From: RGIG3872 sp045660245
GTDB lineage: Bacteria; Bacillota; Clostridia; Christensenellales; UBA1242
Length of the DNA stretch: 9,022 nt
Direction of reading: 5' to 3'
NCBI GenBank assembly: GCA_045660245.1
Contig: JAZRDJ010000002.1
Location: 1 to 9,022 of the forward strand
The translations under genes and the position numbers were made by a program. Positions 1-6,662 of the stretch are shown one piece after another. Position 1 is the stretch's first letter, and every line of letters begins with the position of its first letter. Below the pieces are notes generated by a model. It was given only the letters and a program-made list of their open reading frames with translations. It did no database searches and was not told the DNA's origin.

Positions 1-744
1 CACAAACGGAAGCGAACTCAAGTTCCCAAACGAAACAAACACCCACATCAAAACAGTGAAGACATTTCCCAAAATTTCAAAGTACCAAATATCAACAAAT
101 CGCATTGAACCAATAATCATTGAAACAATGAATGCCACAACTGAAAGTGAGTTCAAAAGTGACTGGTTTGCGCCAAACAAATTCAAAATCAAACTCATCA
201 AAAAGCCACCCAATGCAACAGCCAAAAATGCGACGATCAATTGATAAACTTTGAGTTTTCGCACTTCCAAAAATTGTTTTGAACCATCGCTGAGTTGTGC
301 TCGTTTGTAACTAAAGAATGAATAAACCGCAATCGGCATGTAAACAAGCAAATTGATTGCAACCTCACCATACACTGCAAAGACAATGCAGTCTACAACA
401 TAAAGCGTTGATGACGCAAGCGACACAACAAATCCCCACTTGTTTCCATTTGCAATCAAGTTTTCGGAGATCATGTACATGAACATACTCAAAACCGCAA
501 ACGCAAGTTCAAATGTAAACGGCTTCACAAATACAAGACACATGATGCCAGCAAGCACAAATACAATATACCATATTTTTTCAAACGTTGACTTGCCTTT
601 GACCGCATCAACAATTGCCTGTCTTCGTGACTGGCGCTGATTGTTCATTGCATCATTATAGTCCGATCCACGAGTTGCCCTGCTTGATCCAATGATCAAG
701 TGTCTGGACTTACTTGTGGAGTATTTCCCCATATTGAAAGCCAT
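1..744 (-). CDS. pnuC: PnuC-family nicotinamide riboside/NMN-type transporter (3' end missing)
   Basis: The reverse strand is open from an ATG at 744 to the window edge, giving 248 codons with no stop. The protein has a hydrophilic, Ser/Arg/Lys-rich N-terminus (about residues 1-55). About six or seven hydrophobic helices follow: near 57-75, 78-96, 103-124, 126-146, 167-190, 199-216 and 221-241. Two stretches resemble PnuC. One is ENLIANGNKWGF (94-105) followed by a Tyr/Gly-rich helix pair ending NLLVYMPIAVYSFFSYK (131-147). The other is MRFVDIWYFEILGN (214-227). PnuC proteins import nicotinamide riboside or a related vitamin by facilitated diffusion, with intracellular phosphorylation trapping the substrate. 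An AAAGGAG lies 15 nt upstream and a nearer AGG 6 nt upstream. The gene follows helD by 49 bp with no visible terminator, so co-transcription is possible. The exact substrate (nicotinamide riboside, thiamine or another vitamin) cannot be told from this part. The last helix and tail lie outside the window. Confidence 0.8.
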   Translation of the reverse strand, partial: MAFNMGKYSTSKSRHLIIGSSRATRGSDYNDAMNNQRQSRRQAIVDAVKGKSTFEKIWYIVFVLAGIMCLVFVKPFTFELAFAVLSMFMYMISENLIANGNKWGFVVSLASSTLYVVDCIVFAVYGEVAINLLVYMPIAVYSFFSYKRAQLSDGSKQFLEVRKLKVYQLIVAFLAVALGGFLMSLILNLFGANQSLLNSLSVVAFIVSMIIGSMRFVDIWYFEILGNVFTVLMWVFVSFGNLSSLPFV

Positions 745-793
745 TTTGTACCTATTTTTCTCCTTTTGTGAGATTAATTTTGCGTTTTTTTGA

Positions 794-2989
794 TTATTTA
801 ATCTTTATGAGTTTTGTCAATTCTTTTGAGTAATACACATTCAATTTGTGAAGCGCACGTGTGCACACGGTATAAAGCAAGAGTTTGTTTTCATCTCTGT
901 ATTTATCATCATTTGCATCCATCACAAGCACAGCATCAAACTCAAGTCCCTTTGAAAGATATGACGGAATGATCATAATCTTGCTTGCATCAAACACTTT
1001 GTCTTTTGATTGAATAACCTTGAAGTTCGATGACCCAGTCTTGCCCTCAAGATGATTTTTGAGATCACGTGCGTCTTTCGCAGTCTTTGTGATGATTGCA
1101 ATGGTGTTGTAGTATTTTTTGAGAACAAGTGCATCTTCAATAATTTTGAGTTTTGCATTTGGCTCTGCGCCAAGTTCCCTGTCCTTGATCACAGCAACTT
1201 CGTCACCGTGTCTGTCAACCTGATTGTATAGATTTGTTTCACCCAGCAAGTGCTTTGCAAACATATTGATCTCATATGTTGATCTGTATGTCTTTGTGAG
1301 ATACTTTGTATCATAACTTGCGCCATTGCGTTCTGATGAGAGAACATTCAAAATTGAGTTGTAATTTGCTGGAGCATAAAACGGAAGTATTGATTGATTC
1401 AAGTCACCAAGAATTGTCATCTTTGCCTTTTTGAAGAGATGCGCAAGAACCTTGTATTGCATAATTGTGTAATCCTGTGCTTCATCGATCAAAACATATT
1501 TGATCTTGCTTTGTGACACGAGTCCCGTGAGCCTATCTTTCAAATACATATAACCAGAAACATCGGCATAATCAATTATACTCTTTTCAAGATTTTGTTT
1601 TGTCTCGGCAAAAATGTCGTGAAGTTCTTTTATTGAAAGCCTGTTCGCTTTAAGCGTTCCTGTTGTGTTGTAGATATTTTCAATCATTGAAATGAATCTG
1701 TTTTCGTCTGAATACAATTCAAGATACAATGATTTTGCTTTCACCTTTTTGATGTTTGATTCCAGAGCCTTTTTGAGTGATGCTCTGATGCCTGTTTCCT
1801 TGTTGAGTTTTATGTTCGCATGAAGATTGATTTTCTCAACGAGTTTTTTGCATTGTTCAAGCATTGAAAGCCCATCAACCTCAAACTCATCAGCAAGTTT
1901 TGTGAGATAGTCTTTTGTGATGATTGTTTTGCCTGCAACCTTGATGTCATCAAGCCCCAAAATTTCTGTGCGCTTGAGTTTCAAAAAGTCCTCGATCAGA
2001 TTGATATAAACCGCTCCAAGTTTGAGTTTGATCGCTGCATACTCTGTTGATTTCACTGCATGACCATCTTCAGAAAAAACGGTTTCATACACATCATTCA
2101 TGTTGCCTTTGATCCTGAACTCGGTCAAAAACGCTTTCACAAAATCCATGTATGTGGTTTCATAAACATTGTCCTCACCAATTTCAGGGAGAACTCCAGA
2201 AATATAATTCGAGAAGATTTCATTTGGCGACATAATGAGAATATTTGAGTTGTTGATTTTTCCGCGTTCACTGTACAAAAGATAAGCAACCTTGTGCATA
2301 GCAACGCTTGTCTTTCCACTACCCGCTGGCCCTTGAACAACCAAAATATCCACATCATTTTTTCGAATGATCTTGTTTTGTTCTTTTTGGATTGTGTTGA
2401 CAATGTTCTTCATTTTGCTTGTGGCATTGTTTCCAAGCATCTGTTGCAAAATACTGTCAATAACCTGCATATCAGTATCAAAAATTTGCTTGATTTTGTC
2501 ACCTTCAATTTTGTACTGTCTTTTGAGCGTAATCTTTCCACTCACCGTCTCTCCGTTTGGAACAGAATAACTCGCATCACCAAGTTCATAGTCATAAAAC
2601 AAACTTGAGATCGGAGCACGCCAGTCATAGATATAAAAATCCCCGCCACTCTCAAGAGTTGCAATACCAATATACGCAGGGATCACTTCACCTTCCGTTT
2701 CAAAATCGATGCGTGCAAAATATGCACTCTTGAGCATCTTGGTGTAATTGCGGTGCTTGTTCGCCGCATCGCTCGCCACAATGGATTTGATTTGAATTCT
2801 TCTCATACCATACTCAAACTCTGTGTCCGAAATCCTGTTGGTCGCGTCCCAAACATAACGCATATCTTCTTGAACATTGTCTGCGTTTTCATCGGTGACA
2901 GCCTTGCTCTTTGCGAGTTCTTTTTCAAGAACATAAAGCACTGCCTTCAAATAATCTTTTTCTTTTTTGAGTTCTTTTTCATTGATCAT
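794..2989 (-). CDS. helD: HelD-type UvrD-like superfamily 1 ATPase (RNA polymerase recycling)
   Basis: This is a complete gene of 731 residues. HelD proteins use ATP to pry stalled RNA polymerase off nucleic acid and recycle it; they are superfamily 1 helicase relatives without proven unwinding activity. Numbered from Met1 at 2989, the order is: a charged N-terminal helical region (about 1-95, the expected coiled-coil arm); the HelD hallmark YIYDWRAPISSLFYD (119-133); a Q-motif-like TIQKEQNKIIR (199-209); Walker A GPAGSGKT (220-227); a long lineage-variable insert (about 265-490); motif II LIDEAQDY (500-507); motif III GDLNQS (528-533); TYRST (567-571); SKGLEFDAV (679-687); and YTVCTRALHKL (706-716). 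All motor motifs look intact. The frame also has an ATG at 3001, but it abuts the GGAG of the ribosome binding site. The ATG at 2989 sits 12 nt beyond that GGAG and is preferred. The gene follows rarA by 71 bp. Length and motifs fit the HelD family well. Confidence 0.9.
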   Translation of the reverse strand: MINEKELKKEKDYLKAVLYVLEKELAKSKAVTDENADNVQEDMRYVWDATNRISDTEFEYGMRRIQIKSIVASDAANKHRNYTKMLKSAYFARIDFETEGEVIPAYIGIATLESGGDFYIYDWRAPISSLFYDYELGDASYSVPNGETVSGKITLKRQYKIEGDKIKQIFDTDMQVIDSILQQMLGNNATSKMKNIVNTIQKEQNKIIRKNDVDILVVQGPAGSGKTSVAMHKVAYLLYSERGKINNSNILIMSPNEIFSNYISGVLPEIGEDNVYETTYMDFVKAFLTEFRIKGNMNDVYETVFSEDGHAVKSTEYAAIKLKLGAVYINLIEDFLKLKRTEILGLDDIKVAGKTIITKDYLTKLADEFEVDGLSMLEQCKKLVEKINLHANIKLNKETGIRASLKKALESNIKKVKAKSLYLELYSDENRFISMIENIYNTTGTLKANRLSIKELHDIFAETKQNLEKSIIDYADVSGYMYLKDRLTGLVSQSKIKYVLIDEAQDYTIMQYKVLAHLFKKAKMTILGDLNQSILPFYAPANYNSILNVLSSERNGASYDTKYLTKTYRSTYEINMFAKHLLGETNLYNQVDRHGDEVAVIKDRELGAEPNAKLKIIEDALVLKKYYNTIAIITKTAKDARDLKNHLEGKTGSSNFKVIQSKDKVFDASKIMIIPSYLSKGLEFDAVLVMDANDDKYRDENKLLLYTVCTRALHKLNVYYSKELTKLIKIK

Positions 2990-2996
2990 ATAACAA

Positions 2997-3007
2997 ATCA
3001 TCTCCTT
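2997..3007 (-). promoter_or_regulatory. Extended Shine-Dalgarno that decides the helD start
   Basis: The minus strand reads AAGGAGATGAT here, one base different from the complement of the 16S rRNA 3' end (AAGGAGGTGAT). The ATG inside it (3001-2999) is part of the ribosome binding site itself, so initiation there is unlikely. The next in-frame ATG at 2989 is the better start. Confidence 0.6.
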
Positions 3008-3029
3008 TTGAAGTATTCTTTTGTTTCAC

Positions 3030-3050
3030 AAAAACCAAACGTTTGTTTTT
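3030..3050 (-). terminator. Weak AT-rich hairpin between rarA and helD
   Basis: The 10-bp palindrome CAAACGTTTG (3036-3045) is flanked by A5 and T5 arms, with one bulged C. On the minus strand the hairpin ends in a T run. It lies just after the rarA stop and could be a weak terminator or attenuator before helD. The stem has few GC pairs and almost no loop, so this is tentative. Confidence 0.3.
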
Positions 3051-3060
3051 ATTTTGTTTT

Positions 3061-4341
3061 TCAAGATTGTTTTGGCGTCTTGTTGGTTTTGATTGATTTT
3101 TCGGATCCGTTTTCAGTCGGAACATAATACACGTGATCCTTGATTTCGTCCGGCAAATATTGTTGCTCAACATAACCACCAAAGTCATGTGGATACTTGT
3201 ACTTTGCTCTTTTTTCCCCAGTATAATTATGATTTTTCAAATGCGCCGGAACTGCATCATTCACTGTTTTTTCAACGTCTTCCGCAGCAGCATACATCGC
3301 ATTGATCACACTGTTTGATTTTGGACTCATAGTAACATAAATTATTGCATGTGTGAGCGGAATCAACCCTTCGGGAATTCCCATGTTTTGATATGCAGTC
3401 ATTGCACTGGTCGCAACCACGAGTGCCTGCGAATTTGCAAGTCCAACATCTTCACTCGCATGAGCGATGAGCCTTCTTGCAATGATGAGCGGATCAACAC
3501 CAGACTTGATGAGCCGCTGACTCCAATATACCGCAGCATCAGCATCACTTCCACGAAGACTCTTGCAAAATGCAGAAAGCATATCATAAAAAACATCATC
3601 ATCAATTGAGAGAACTTTCCCCTGCATGCACTCTTCAATAATTTGATTTGTGATTGTTATTTTTTTGTTTTTGAGTGGAGTGCTTGACACAGCAAGTTCA
3701 AGAGCGCCGAGAGCAACACGCGCATCACCATTCGAAAGTCTGATCAAGAGATCAATTGTTTCATTCGAAATTTCAACCGGTTTTGTTCCAAGGCCTCTTT
3801 CCCTGTCCTCAAGTGCACGAACCACAAGTTTTTTGATGTCTTGAACAGAGAGTGGTTTGAACTCAAAAATTCTGCATCTTGACACAATCGCTCTCGTCAT
3901 CGAAACATAAGGGTTTTCAGTTGTTGATCCAATGAAAACAACATACCCTTTTTCAATCGCCTCAAGGACTGCATCGGATTGTGCCTTGCTCCATCTGTGA
4001 CATTCGTCAAGCATCAAAATGGTTTTCTTGCCATACATCTCACCATTTGCCTTTGCTTCTTCAATGATCTTCTTTGCATCGGCAACACCTGACGACACAG
4101 CATTGAGCACCCTGAACTCAGCATTTGATGCAGTTGCCACAAGTTTTGCAAGAGTGGTTTTCCCCGTTCCTGGCGGACCATAAAAAATGCATGACGAAAG
4201 CATGTCTGCTTCAATCGCTCTGCGAAGCACACTTCCCTTTTTAGCAATATGTTCCTGCCCAACAAATTCAGACAGATTTGCTGGTCGCATACGTTCAGCA
4301 AGAGGCAAAACTCTTGACCTTGATTGTTGAAATAAATCCAT
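3061..4341 (-). CDS. rarA: RarA/MgsA replication-associated AAA+ ATPase
   Basis: This is a complete gene of 426 residues. RarA (MgsA, related to eukaryotic WRNIP1) is a clamp-loader-like AAA+ ATPase that works as a tetramer at stalled or collapsed replication forks and interacts with single-strand DNA-binding protein. Visible motifs are: the N-terminal PLAERMRP and FVGQEH (13-31); Walker A GPPGTGKT (55-62); a Walker B/DExH segment LMLDECHRW (109-117); sensor 1 GSTTENP (138-144); an arginine-finger region SRCRIFE (154-160); sensor 2 GDARVALGALE (205-215); and the MgsA C-terminal helical domain with ARRLIAHASEDVGLA (288-302) and YPHDFGGYVEQQYLP (383-397). The box reads DECH where DEIH is usual, a mild change. 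The start at 4341 has AGGAG 7 nt upstream. The frame is open to 4509, but the extra 56 codons encode a Cys/Phe-rich sequence with no family similarity and overlap the upstream gene. Confidence 0.95.
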   Translation of the reverse strand: MDLFQQSRSRVLPLAERMRPANLSEFVGQEHIAKKGSVLRRAIEADMLSSCIFYGPPGTGKTTLAKLVATASNAEFRVLNAVSSGVADAKKIIEEAKANGEMYGKKTILMLDECHRWSKAQSDAVLEAIEKGYVVFIGSTTENPYVSMTRAIVSRCRIFEFKPLSVQDIKKLVVRALEDRERGLGTKPVEISNETIDLLIRLSNGDARVALGALELAVSSTPLKNKKITITNQIIEECMQGKVLSIDDDVFYDMLSAFCKSLRGSDADAAVYWSQRLIKSGVDPLIIARRLIAHASEDVGLANSQALVVATSAMTAYQNMGIPEGLIPLTHAIIYVTMSPKSNSVINAMYAAAEDVEKTVNDAVPAHLKNHNYTGEKRAKYKYPHDFGGYVEQQYLPDEIKDHVYYVPTENGSEKSIKTNKTPKQS

Positions 4342-4357
4342 CTTTCTGCTCCTATAT

Positions 4358-4402
4358 ATTATATCAAGTGTTAGTATAACATACAAGGCAAAGTCGATGC
4401 AA
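4358..4402 (-). promoter_or_regulatory. Promoter region of rarA with two overlapping -10 boxes
   Basis: On the minus strand, TATACT (4378-4373) is preceded by an extended TGn element and by TTGCAT (4402-4397) at 18-bp spacing. A second pairing overlaps it: TATAAT (4363-4358) with TTGTAT (4386-4381) at 17 bp. Start from the nearer TATAAT would fall near 4351, inside the ribosome binding site (4349-4353). The TATACT box, giving a leader of about 25 nt, is therefore the more useful promoter. Both -35 boxes match consensus at only three positions. Confidence 0.5.
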
Positions 4403-4438
4403 ACAAAAACAATGAGATGCACAGCAAAAAAACAAAAA

Positions 4439-5248
4439 CTAAATCGCTTCAATCCAGAGAAAAATAGCCCGAATCTCAGACAAAAAATCAAGCAAGTTTT
4501 TTGACACATTCACCGATGCCAAAATGGCAGTCTTATTTTCAATACCAAACAAAACTGAATTGTACTTTGAATACTTCACAATCCCATAAATGTTTGCATC
4601 AGTGAGCGGGCGTTTTACACAAATCTTTTTCTTGTCACAATACTCAAAAATCTCATGGTTCAATTTTTGCAATTCACTCACAATCAAAATCAATTCACTC
4701 ACAAAAAAATACCTCACAAGATGAGGCAAAATTTCAATTTCTTTTTTGAAAAATTTGTATTCAAGAGATACACTCCTGAAGTGTTTCACCATGTCAAAAT
4801 CAGCATCATGCAAACTCAAAAAAACATAAGCCTTTGCAATCTCAACAATCAAAACTCTTCCACTCACTGCCCTGAATTTTGTTCGTTGTTTGAATTCAAA
4901 TTTGCTTCTGTCAAAAAGTGCAGGAATCTTTCCTTGCAAAATTTTCTCAACAAACAACAAATTTGAATTTTCTTTTTTCAATAATTTGGAAAAATTTAAA
5001 ATATCAATATCAGGGAGCAAAATCTGTAAATATTGATAATTATGAATAGTTTTTGCGGTTTTATTATTGTTTTTCAATTCATTATTTGCATTTTTGCGTT
5101 TTTTAAAATTCTGCCCAATATATTCATTCAATGCTTTTTGACTCAAAATATAATGTTTTACCACGCGAGCATTCAAAACCACTTTTTTCAAAAACCAGAA
5201 AAAAGCAACGAAAAAAAACAAAAACACTCCCACAAAAATATACAACAT
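4439..5248 (-). CDS. Membrane-anchored protein of unknown function
   Basis: I do not recognise this gene with confidence. From the ATG at 5248 it encodes 269 residues. It opens with a strongly hydrophobic segment (about 1-20, rich in Phe and Val) followed by KK, which suggests a single membrane anchor. An Asn/Lys-rich linker follows (about 40-65), then a mostly helical-looking region with patches such as LPDIDILNF, FRAVSGRVLIVEIAKAY, SLHDADFD and EIEILPHLVRYFF. The spacing of these patches faintly recalls the helical domain before the catalytic part of NdvB-like (cyclic glucan synthase/GH36-type) membrane proteins. No catalytic domain follows, and the match is by eye only. The frame extends to a TTG at 5269; neither start has a good ribosome binding site. 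The gene begins just after the rnpB terminator and ends 97 bp before rarA. Its coherent length, membrane anchor and strand agreement suggest a real gene. Confidence 0.65.
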   Translation of the reverse strand: MLYIFVGVFLFFFVAFFWFLKKVVLNARVVKHYILSQKALNEYIGQNFKKRKNANNELKNNNKTAKTIHNYQYLQILLPDIDILNFSKLLKKENSNLLFVEKILQGKIPALFDRSKFEFKQRTKFRAVSGRVLIVEIAKAYVFLSLHDADFDMVKHFRSVSLEYKFFKKEIEILPHLVRYFFVSELILIVSELQKLNHEIFEYCDKKKICVKRPLTDANIYGIVKYSKYNSVLFGIENKTAILASVNVSKNLLDFLSEIRAIFLWIEAI

Positions 5249-5287
5249 CTCACAAAAAATTTTCACCAAATGATGAGAATTTTAAAC

Positions 5288-5317
5288 AAAAAAAATTCAA
5301 GGTTAATCCTTGAATTT
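5288..5317 (-). terminator. Rho-independent terminator of rnpB
   Basis: A perfect 10-bp inverted repeat (AAATTCAAGG / CCTTGAATTT, 5293-5302 and 5308-5317) encloses a 5-nt loop. On the minus strand it runs into a tract of eight T (5295-5288). It begins 3 nt after the predicted 3' end of the RNase P RNA, where a terminator is expected. Confidence 0.9.
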
Positions 5318-5320
5318 AAT

Positions 5321-5685
5321 TGCACGAAGTCAACCTATAAGCCGAGTTCTGTTAAGAGATGGTCATCTATCTTGGCAACCTGTCACCAGATTGCTCATCG
5401 CGATCACGGGGACGAGCGAGCAGCCCTCAGGAAACAAAAAAAGTTTCCTTGTCCCAACATCTTGCACCATGTGGAGTTTACATCAAAGATATGTCACCAT
5501 ATCAGTGAGTGAGCTCTTACCTCACTTTTCCACCCTTACCACGGAAAACCATGGCGGTATATTTCTGTTGCCCTTTTCCTTGGGTTACCCCAGCTTGACG
5601 TTATCAAGCACAATTGCTCTGTGGTGCTCGGACTTTCCTCACATGAGGGGTACTCATGCGCAACCACCCAGTCAACTTTGTGCAC
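5321..5685 (-). ncRNA. rnpB: RNase P RNA, catalytic subunit (bacterial type A-like)
   Basis: This is the catalytic RNA that removes 5' leaders from pre-tRNAs, working with the RnpA protein encoded elsewhere. The minus strand carries the conserved core in order. GAGGAAAGTCCGAGCACC forms the 5' P4 side, and GGTAAGGGTGGAAAAGTGAGGTAAGAG is split across the P10-P12 region. TAAACTCCAC and GCAAGATG follow. Near the 3' end, ACAGAACTCGGCTTATAGG forms the other P4 side. The two ends pair as P1: 14 positions between 5684-5671 and 5334-5321, with two G-U wobbles and one mismatch. P18 is a hairpin, CAATCTG / CAGGTTG, closed by a GTGA tetraloop of the GNRA kind. The overall plan resembles type A, but the 5385-5450 region is compact (see findings). 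Ends are inferred from P1 and the promoter, so they may be off by a few bases. Open frames on either strand across it are incidental. Confidence 0.95.
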
Positions 5686-5689
5686 GGGT

Positions 5690-5718
5690 AGTATATCAAA
5701 TTCAACACCTTTTGTCAA
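5690..5718 (-). promoter_or_regulatory. Strong sigma-A promoter of rnpB
   Basis: On the minus strand a perfect TTGACA (5718-5713) is separated by exactly 17 bp from TATACT (5695-5690), five of six matches to consensus. The predicted start falls around 5685-5683, at the beginning of P1 of the RNase P RNA. This is the best promoter in the window and fits a highly expressed stable RNA. Confidence 0.85.
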
Positions 5719-5802
5719 TATCAAAAACCAAACCTCAACAAACCCAACTTTTTATTTTCAATTGCGCATCAACAAAACAAAAATCAAAATCCAACGCTTA
5801 GA

Positions 5803-6489
5803 TTACATACGATATTTTTGTCTGATCGTTTCAATTGCTTTGGTTTCAATCCTCGAAACATAAGATCTCGAAATTCCAATTTCTCTTGCAACCTCATCCT
5901 GAGTGAGAGGTGTTTTCCCCGAAAGACCAAATCTCAATTCCATGACACTATATTCCCGCTCAGAAAGTTCCCTTTTCATGAGCCTGCACACATTCGACGC
6001 GAGCACACTTGTTTCCACAACATCTTCAAGATTGTCATGACTTGCTGGCAAAACATCTTTTATCCTCACGGCATTGCCATCTTTATCTGATGAAATTTCA
6101 GACTCAAGCGAAATATCATTTTGCCTCTTCTTGTCCGAACGCAACAACATCAGAATTTCATTTGCCACACACTTTGAAGCATACGTTGAAAAATTGTTTC
6201 CATTTTCAATGCTATACGATCTCACCGCTTTCAAAAGCCCAACCGACCCAACAGAAATGAGTTCATCAATCTCATAACCTGATTTTGAATACTTTTTTGC
6301 AATGTGCGCCACAAGCCTCAAATTGTGAGCAATCAATTTTTCCTCTGCTTGCTTGTCACCATTCTTCATTTGCATGAAACATTCTTGCTCGTCAACTTTG
6401 GTGAGCGGTTTCAAAAACGCTTTCCCTTTTTCGATTCTTCCCGCAAAAAAGAACAATTTAAAAAGCAACTTAAATAACGACAAAAACAT
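5803..6489 (-). CDS. sigK: Sporulation sigma factor SigK (pro-sigma-K form)
   Basis: This is a complete gene of 228 residues. Sigma-K directs late gene expression in the mother cell during sporulation (coat and cortex genes). Residues 1-18 are hydrophobic and Phe/Leu-rich, like the membrane-associated pro-sequence that SpoIVFB removes in Bacillus. GRIEKGKAFLKPLT (17-30) matches the pro/mature junction of known pro-sigma-K. Sigma region 2 covers about 45-118, with HNLRLVAHIAKKY, DELISVGSVGLLKAV and ASKCVANEILMLLR. Region 4 covers about 165-226, with a helix-turn-helix TQDEVAREIGISRSYVSRIE (196-215). The AHI after LRLV and the N-terminal AF..PL motif favour SigK over SigE. The gene is uninterrupted, so no skin-type element is present here. 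The start at 6489 has AAGGAG 8 nt upstream. The frame is open to 6648, but that stretch crosses the upstream terminator and has no sigma-factor similarity. Confidence 0.87.
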   Translation of the reverse strand: MFLSLFKLLFKLFFFAGRIEKGKAFLKPLTKVDEQECFMQMKNGDKQAEEKLIAHNLRLVAHIAKKYSKSGYEIDELISVGSVGLLKAVRSYSIENGNNFSTYASKCVANEILMLLRSDKKRQNDISLESEISSDKDGNAVRIKDVLPASHDNLEDVVETSVLASNVCRLMKRELSEREYSVMELRFGLSGKTPLTQDEVAREIGISRSYVSRIETKAIETIRQKYRM

Positions 6490-6497
6490 ACACTTCT

Positions 6498-6503
6498 CTC
6501 CTT
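6498..6503 (-). promoter_or_regulatory. Ribosome binding site that sets the sigK start
   Basis: AAGGAG lies 8 nt upstream of the ATG at 6489 on the minus strand. It selects this start over the longer open frame and keeps the pro-sequence at the very N-terminus, as in other pro-sigma-K proteins. Confidence 0.8.
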
Positions 6504-6512
6504 GATCTCGCT

Positions 6513-6553
6513 TATACTTCAAGTATACTCTGCAAATTGACAAATTATGACAA
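6513..6553 (-). promoter_or_regulatory. Putative sigK promoter/operator with dyad and direct repeats
   Basis: A 15-bp dyad, TATACTT-G-AAGTATA (6527-6513 on the minus strand), sits about 24 bp before the sigK start. Just upstream, GACAA occurs twice on the plus strand (6539-6543 and 6549-6553), exactly 10 bp apart, so both copies face the same side of the helix. A loose sigma-E-like pairing is possible, GTCATAAT then TATACTTG with a 16-bp gap, but the match is imperfect. In Bacillus sigK is switched on by sigma-E with SpoIIID, which makes this a sensible regulatory region. The assignment is inference. Confidence 0.35.
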
Positions 6554-6585
6554 TACTCGCTTTCCCCCAAATGTATTTCATTCAC

Positions 6586-6619
6586 AAAAAAAACACCACC
6601 CCAAAAGTCTTTGGGGTGG
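6586..6619 (-). terminator. Rho-independent terminator after trhP
   Basis: A perfect 10-bp stem, CCACCCCAAA (6596-6605) with TTTGGGGTGG (6610-6619), closes a 4-nt loop. On the minus strand it is followed, after two bases, by eight T (6593-6586). It lies about 100 nt past the trhP stop and insulates sigK from the rnj-trmR-trhP transcription unit. Confidence 0.92.
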
Positions 6620-6662
6620 CTTTCAAAAAGCATAGAATTCTTTATCATTTTTGAACAAAATT

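Noticed and set aside
745..793. A riboswitch (NAD- or preQ1-type) controlling pnuC
   Set aside because: Only 49 bp separate helD and pnuC, with no recognisable aptamer core and most of the space taken by the ribosome binding site.
2753..3127. Plus-strand open frame over the helD start
   Set aside because: It spans the helD N-terminus and the rarA-helD gap in antisense; its hydrophobic look comes from A/T-rich codons.
4342..4509. N-terminal extension of the rarA frame
   Set aside because: The 56 extra codons are Cys/Phe-rich, unlike any RarA start, overlap the upstream gene and its stop, and the ATG at 4341 has a well-placed AGGAG.
5429..5449. The U7 hairpin in rnpB as an internal terminator
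   Set aside because: The T run is in the loop, not after the stem, and it lies within the conserved RNase P RNA fold.
5033..5801. Long plus-strand open frames across 5033-5801 as protein genes
   Set aside because: They run antisense to rnpB, its promoter and terminator and the unknown membrane protein, show no family similarity and lack ribosome binding sites.
5803..6489. Assignment as SigE instead of SigK
   Set aside because: The N-terminal GRIEKGKAFLKPLT junction and LRLVAHI in region 2 match SigK; SigE has a different, longer pro-region.
6490..6648. N-terminal extension of the sigK frame
   Set aside because: It reads through the trhP terminator and the sigK leader; the ATG at 6489 has AAGGAG at 8 nt and gives a normal pro-sigma-K N-terminus.
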